Source of the DNA: Candidatus Atribacteria bacterium
GTDB lineage: Bacteria; Atribacterota; Atribacteria; Atribacterales; Atribacteraceae
Direction: 5' to 3'
Assembly: GCA_018056205.1 (NCBI GenBank)
Contig: JAGPGC010000050.1
Span: forward strand, 1 to 7,745
Length of the DNA: 7,745 nucleotides
The stretch's first letter is position 1. Every line of letters starts with the position of its first letter. Positions 6,468 to 7,745 of this stretch are shown in pieces. The position numbers and the translations under genes were made by a program. The notes under the pieces were generated by a model. That model was given only the letters and a program-made list of their open reading frames with translations, searched no databases and was not told where the DNA came from.

Positions 6468-7247
6468 TTAATGAGAAATTTCGTTTTGAGTCAATAGAAT
6501 CTTTGCTGCTTGTACCGAAACCCGAGCTAATTTTTTCTCGACTCCTTCAATTATCTTCTGATCGATATTCTCTTCATAATTACGATTAACTATCACCCCG
6601 CAGATAGCACCCGCTTTTAATCCAAAAACTCGGGTAATGGTAAAAAGAGTAGCCACTTCCATTTCATAATTTAAAATCTTTAACTTTTTCCATTCTTGAA
6701 AACTTCCTTGGAGCGACCGAATGACATAATTATTATAGGTATCATATCGTTCCTGGCCTGGATAAAAGGTTGAAGAGGTACAAGTAATTCCCGAATGATA
6801 ATTATATCCCAATTGTTGCGCTGCTTGATTCAGAGCGAGAACTACGGAAAAATCAGCACAAGCCGGATAAGATATTGGAGCATAATGATCCGAAGTGCCA
6901 TCCCATCTCACTGCTCCTTCGCTGATGATTAGATCACCAACCTGGATAAAATCTTGAATAGCTCCAGAAGTACCCACTCGGATAAAAGTTTGAATTCCTA
7001 ACCTCGCTAATTCCTCAATAGCTATTGCCAGAGAGGGACCTCCAATACCAGAGGATACCACCAGTATTGTCTTCTTACCATCGTCAGCGACCACGCTTCG
7101 GTACTCCCTATGGAAAGCAACCTCTTGATAAGAACCGAATTCTTGGGCAATGGTTATAACTCTCTCTGGTGCCCCAGGAATAAGTGCGATAGTAGCACCC
7201 CTTAGGTCATCTTCTGTCAACGAGAGATGATAAGCATAATACTTCAT
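6468..7247 (-). CDS. udp: Uridine phosphorylase
   Basis: Splits uridine with phosphate into uracil and ribose-1-phosphate in pyrimidine salvage; cytoplasmic, and a hexamer in known relatives. The 259-residue product follows E. coli Udp almost end to end, offset by one residue. His7, Gly25, Arg29 (PGAPERV), Arg47 (HREY), Arg90 and Thr93 (RVGTSGA) correspond to the phosphate site. Gln165 and Arg167 (FYPGQERYDTY) correspond to the uracil-specific pocket, and Glu195-Met196-Glu197 (NYEMEVAT) to the ribose contacts. The Gln/Arg pair separates it from purine nucleoside phosphorylases of the same fold. The ATG start has GGAGG 6 nt upstream (7254-7258). It is the first gene after the long gene-free stretch to its right and probably heads a transcript. 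Confidence 0.96.
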   Translation of the reverse strand: MKYYAYHLSLTEDDLRGATIALIPGAPERVITIAQEFGSYQEVAFHREYRSVVADDGKKTILVVSSGIGGPSLAIAIEELARLGIQTFIRVGTSGAIQDFIQVGDLIISEGAVRWDGTSDHYAPISYPACADFSVVLALNQAAQQLGYNYHSGITCTSSTFYPGQERYDTYNNYVIRSLQGSFQEWKKLKILNYEMEVATLFTITRVFGLKAGAICGVIVNRNYEENIDQKIIEGVEKKLARVSVQAAKILLTQNEISH

Positions 7248-7306
7248 CAGCTTCCTCCCTCCTATAAATCAATGTTCGTACAATTCCCTCATATCCTAAC
7301 ATAAAA

Positions 7307-7335
7307 AAGATAGAGACAGTAAATATTTAAAACAA
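7307..7335 (-). promoter_or_regulatory. Candidate promoter of udp
   Basis: On the minus strand TTGTTT (7335-7330) and TATCTT (7312-7307) lie 17 nt apart, with four and five of six consensus bases respectively, about 60 nt before the udp start codon. The position fits a gene that begins a transcript. Confidence 0.38.
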
Positions 7336-7369
7336 TCTTGAAAAAACAGTGATGAGTAAAAGTGAAAAA

Positions 7370-7415
7370 GGCACCCACCCCGTCACTACGTGACGCCCCT
7401 CCCAAGATGGGAATT
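7370..7415 (-). repeat. Intergenic repeat element with GGGGTGGGTG end and hairpin core (module D)
   Basis: Read on the minus strand it begins AATTCCCATCTTGGGAGGGG, then carries the 6-bp hairpin CGTCAC/GTGACG with a 3-nt loop (7381-7395), and ends GGGGTGGGTGCC. The first part itself folds: TCCCA/TGGGA with a 3-nt loop (7400-7412). From memory, elements of this shape (AATTCCCCTC-TTGG-GAGGGG, variable hairpin, GGGGTGGGT) occur between genes in many unrelated bacteria. The hairpin core is the part that usually differs. Its mobility mechanism is not shown here. Confidence 0.6.
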
Positions 7416-7427
7416 GCTCCCCCTTTT

Positions 7428-7474
7428 CCCACTCAATCTTTACTTCTTAGGCTGTTTTGCTCCTCAGAATAACG
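7428..7474. repeat. 47-bp direct repeat, copy 1
   Basis: It matches 7556-7602 over all 47 positions with three transition differences. The invariant right part includes GGCTGTTTTGCTCCTCAGAA. Thirteen bases after it a hairpin module follows (7487-7520), so it looks like one part of a composite unit. Confidence 0.8.
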
Positions 7475-7483
7475 AAAAAAGCC

Positions 7484-7527
7484 GTCACCCTGAGGCTTCG
7501 TATCCCGAAGCCGTGAGGGTCTCATCC
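7484..7527 (+). repeat. Hairpin repeat module B (GTCA ... TGAGGGTCT)
   Basis: A stem made of ACCCT (7487-7491) with AGGGT (7516-7520) and GGCTTCG (7494-7500) with CGAAGCC (7506-7512), with a small internal loop and the loop TATCC. Its ends GTCA and GTGAGGGTCTCATCC match those of modules A (5592-5554, minus strand) and C (7624-7660), while the core differs. Confidence 0.75.
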
Positions 7528-7555
7528 TTTTACTTAAATCCTTTTCTCCCGCTCT

Positions 7556-7602
7556 CCCGCTCGATCTTTACTTCTCAGGCTGTTTTGCTCCTCAGAATAA
7601 CG
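7556..7602. repeat. 47-bp direct repeat, copy 2
   Basis: The second copy of the repeat at 7428-7474, 128 bp further on, with 44 of 47 bases identical. Module C begins 21 nt after it. The two copies plus following modules look like a duplicated composite element. Confidence 0.8.
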
Positions 7603-7615
7603 GCTAAGATAAGTT

Positions 7616-7660
7616 TTTTCATTGTCATTCGGTTCCCCACCGCGACATGAGGGTCTACCC
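7616..7660 (+). repeat. Repeat module C (TTTTCATTGTCAT ... ACATGAGGGTCTA)
   Basis: TTTTCATTGTCAT (7616-7628) and ACATGAGGGTCTA (7645-7657) are each exactly 13 bases in common with module A, which lies on the opposite strand (5600-5588 and 5569-5557). The 16 bases between them differ from the 18 in module A, but contain their own short stem CGGT/ACCG. The rest of the gap to the window end (7661-7745) shows no gene; its last 15 bases resemble 179-193. Confidence 0.72.
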
Positions 7661-7745
7661 TGAAAATACCTGAACGTTTTTTAAGGGAATTCTTTTAGAG
7701 CAACCAACAGGATCTCCTTCTGGGCTTTCACCCTCATCCTCACCT

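Noticed and set aside
7390..7650. 86-codon ORF on the plus strand
   Set aside because: It runs through modules D and B, both 47-bp repeats and most of C, has no ribosome site, and its translation is proline- and serine-rich without any domain. It is a by-product of the repeats.
7370..7660. CRISPR-like array
   Set aside because: There are only two copies of the 47-bp repeat, the interval between them contains another repeat module instead of a unique spacer, and no cas gene is in view.
7661..7745. Open frame on the minus strand at the right edge, which could be the end of another gene
   Set aside because: It is only about 28 codons, ends inside the repeat module at a TAG, and shows no recognisable protein ending.

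Overview
The window is AT-rich bacterial DNA. Every gene I can support lies on the minus strand, so transcription runs from right to left. In that order the genes are uridine phosphorylase (7247-6468), an unrecognised multi-pass membrane protein (6347-5697), a UvrD/PcrA/Rep-type DNA helicase (5512-3488), a doubtful small ORF (3443-3204), a major facilitator transporter (3109-1871), methionyl-tRNA synthetase (1803-274), and the start of a separate gene for the MetRS-type tRNA-binding domain (105, running off the left edge).

Organism: several genes have strong Shine-Dalgarno sites (AGGAGG, GGAGG, GGGAGG), GTG and TTG starts are used, and the DNA is AT-rich. The synthetase is of the short, single zinc-knuckle type and its tRNA-binding domain is a separate gene. 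This fits an anaerobic, Gram-positive-like or candidate-phylum bacterium such as Atribacterota or a relative. That placement is a guess from overall style; no marker gene in the window settles it.

Layout: 1-1803 is a methionine-tRNA charging unit, the catalytic chain followed by the tRNA-binding chain. 1804-3109 is the transporter, only 67 nt upstream of metG and probably co-transcribed with it. 3110-3487 is mostly spacer with one weak small ORF. 3488-5512 is the helicase. 5513-5696 is a spacer filled with inverted repeats. 5697-7247 holds the membrane protein and udp. 7248-7745 has no gene; its right part (7370-7660) is a cluster of at least five repeat modules and its left part holds a plausible udp promoter.

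The genes do not form one pathway: nucleoside salvage, DNA repair/replication, transport and translation sit side by side. The most interesting content is intergenic. A small-repeat family has conserved ends (GTCA ... TGAGGGTCT) around differing hairpin cores, with three copies in two spacers. There is also a 47-bp direct repeat pair and an element shaped like a repeat I recall from many unrelated bacterial genomes. I found no CRISPR array, RNA gene, phage gene or defence system, and I do not think the window holds a new multi-gene system.
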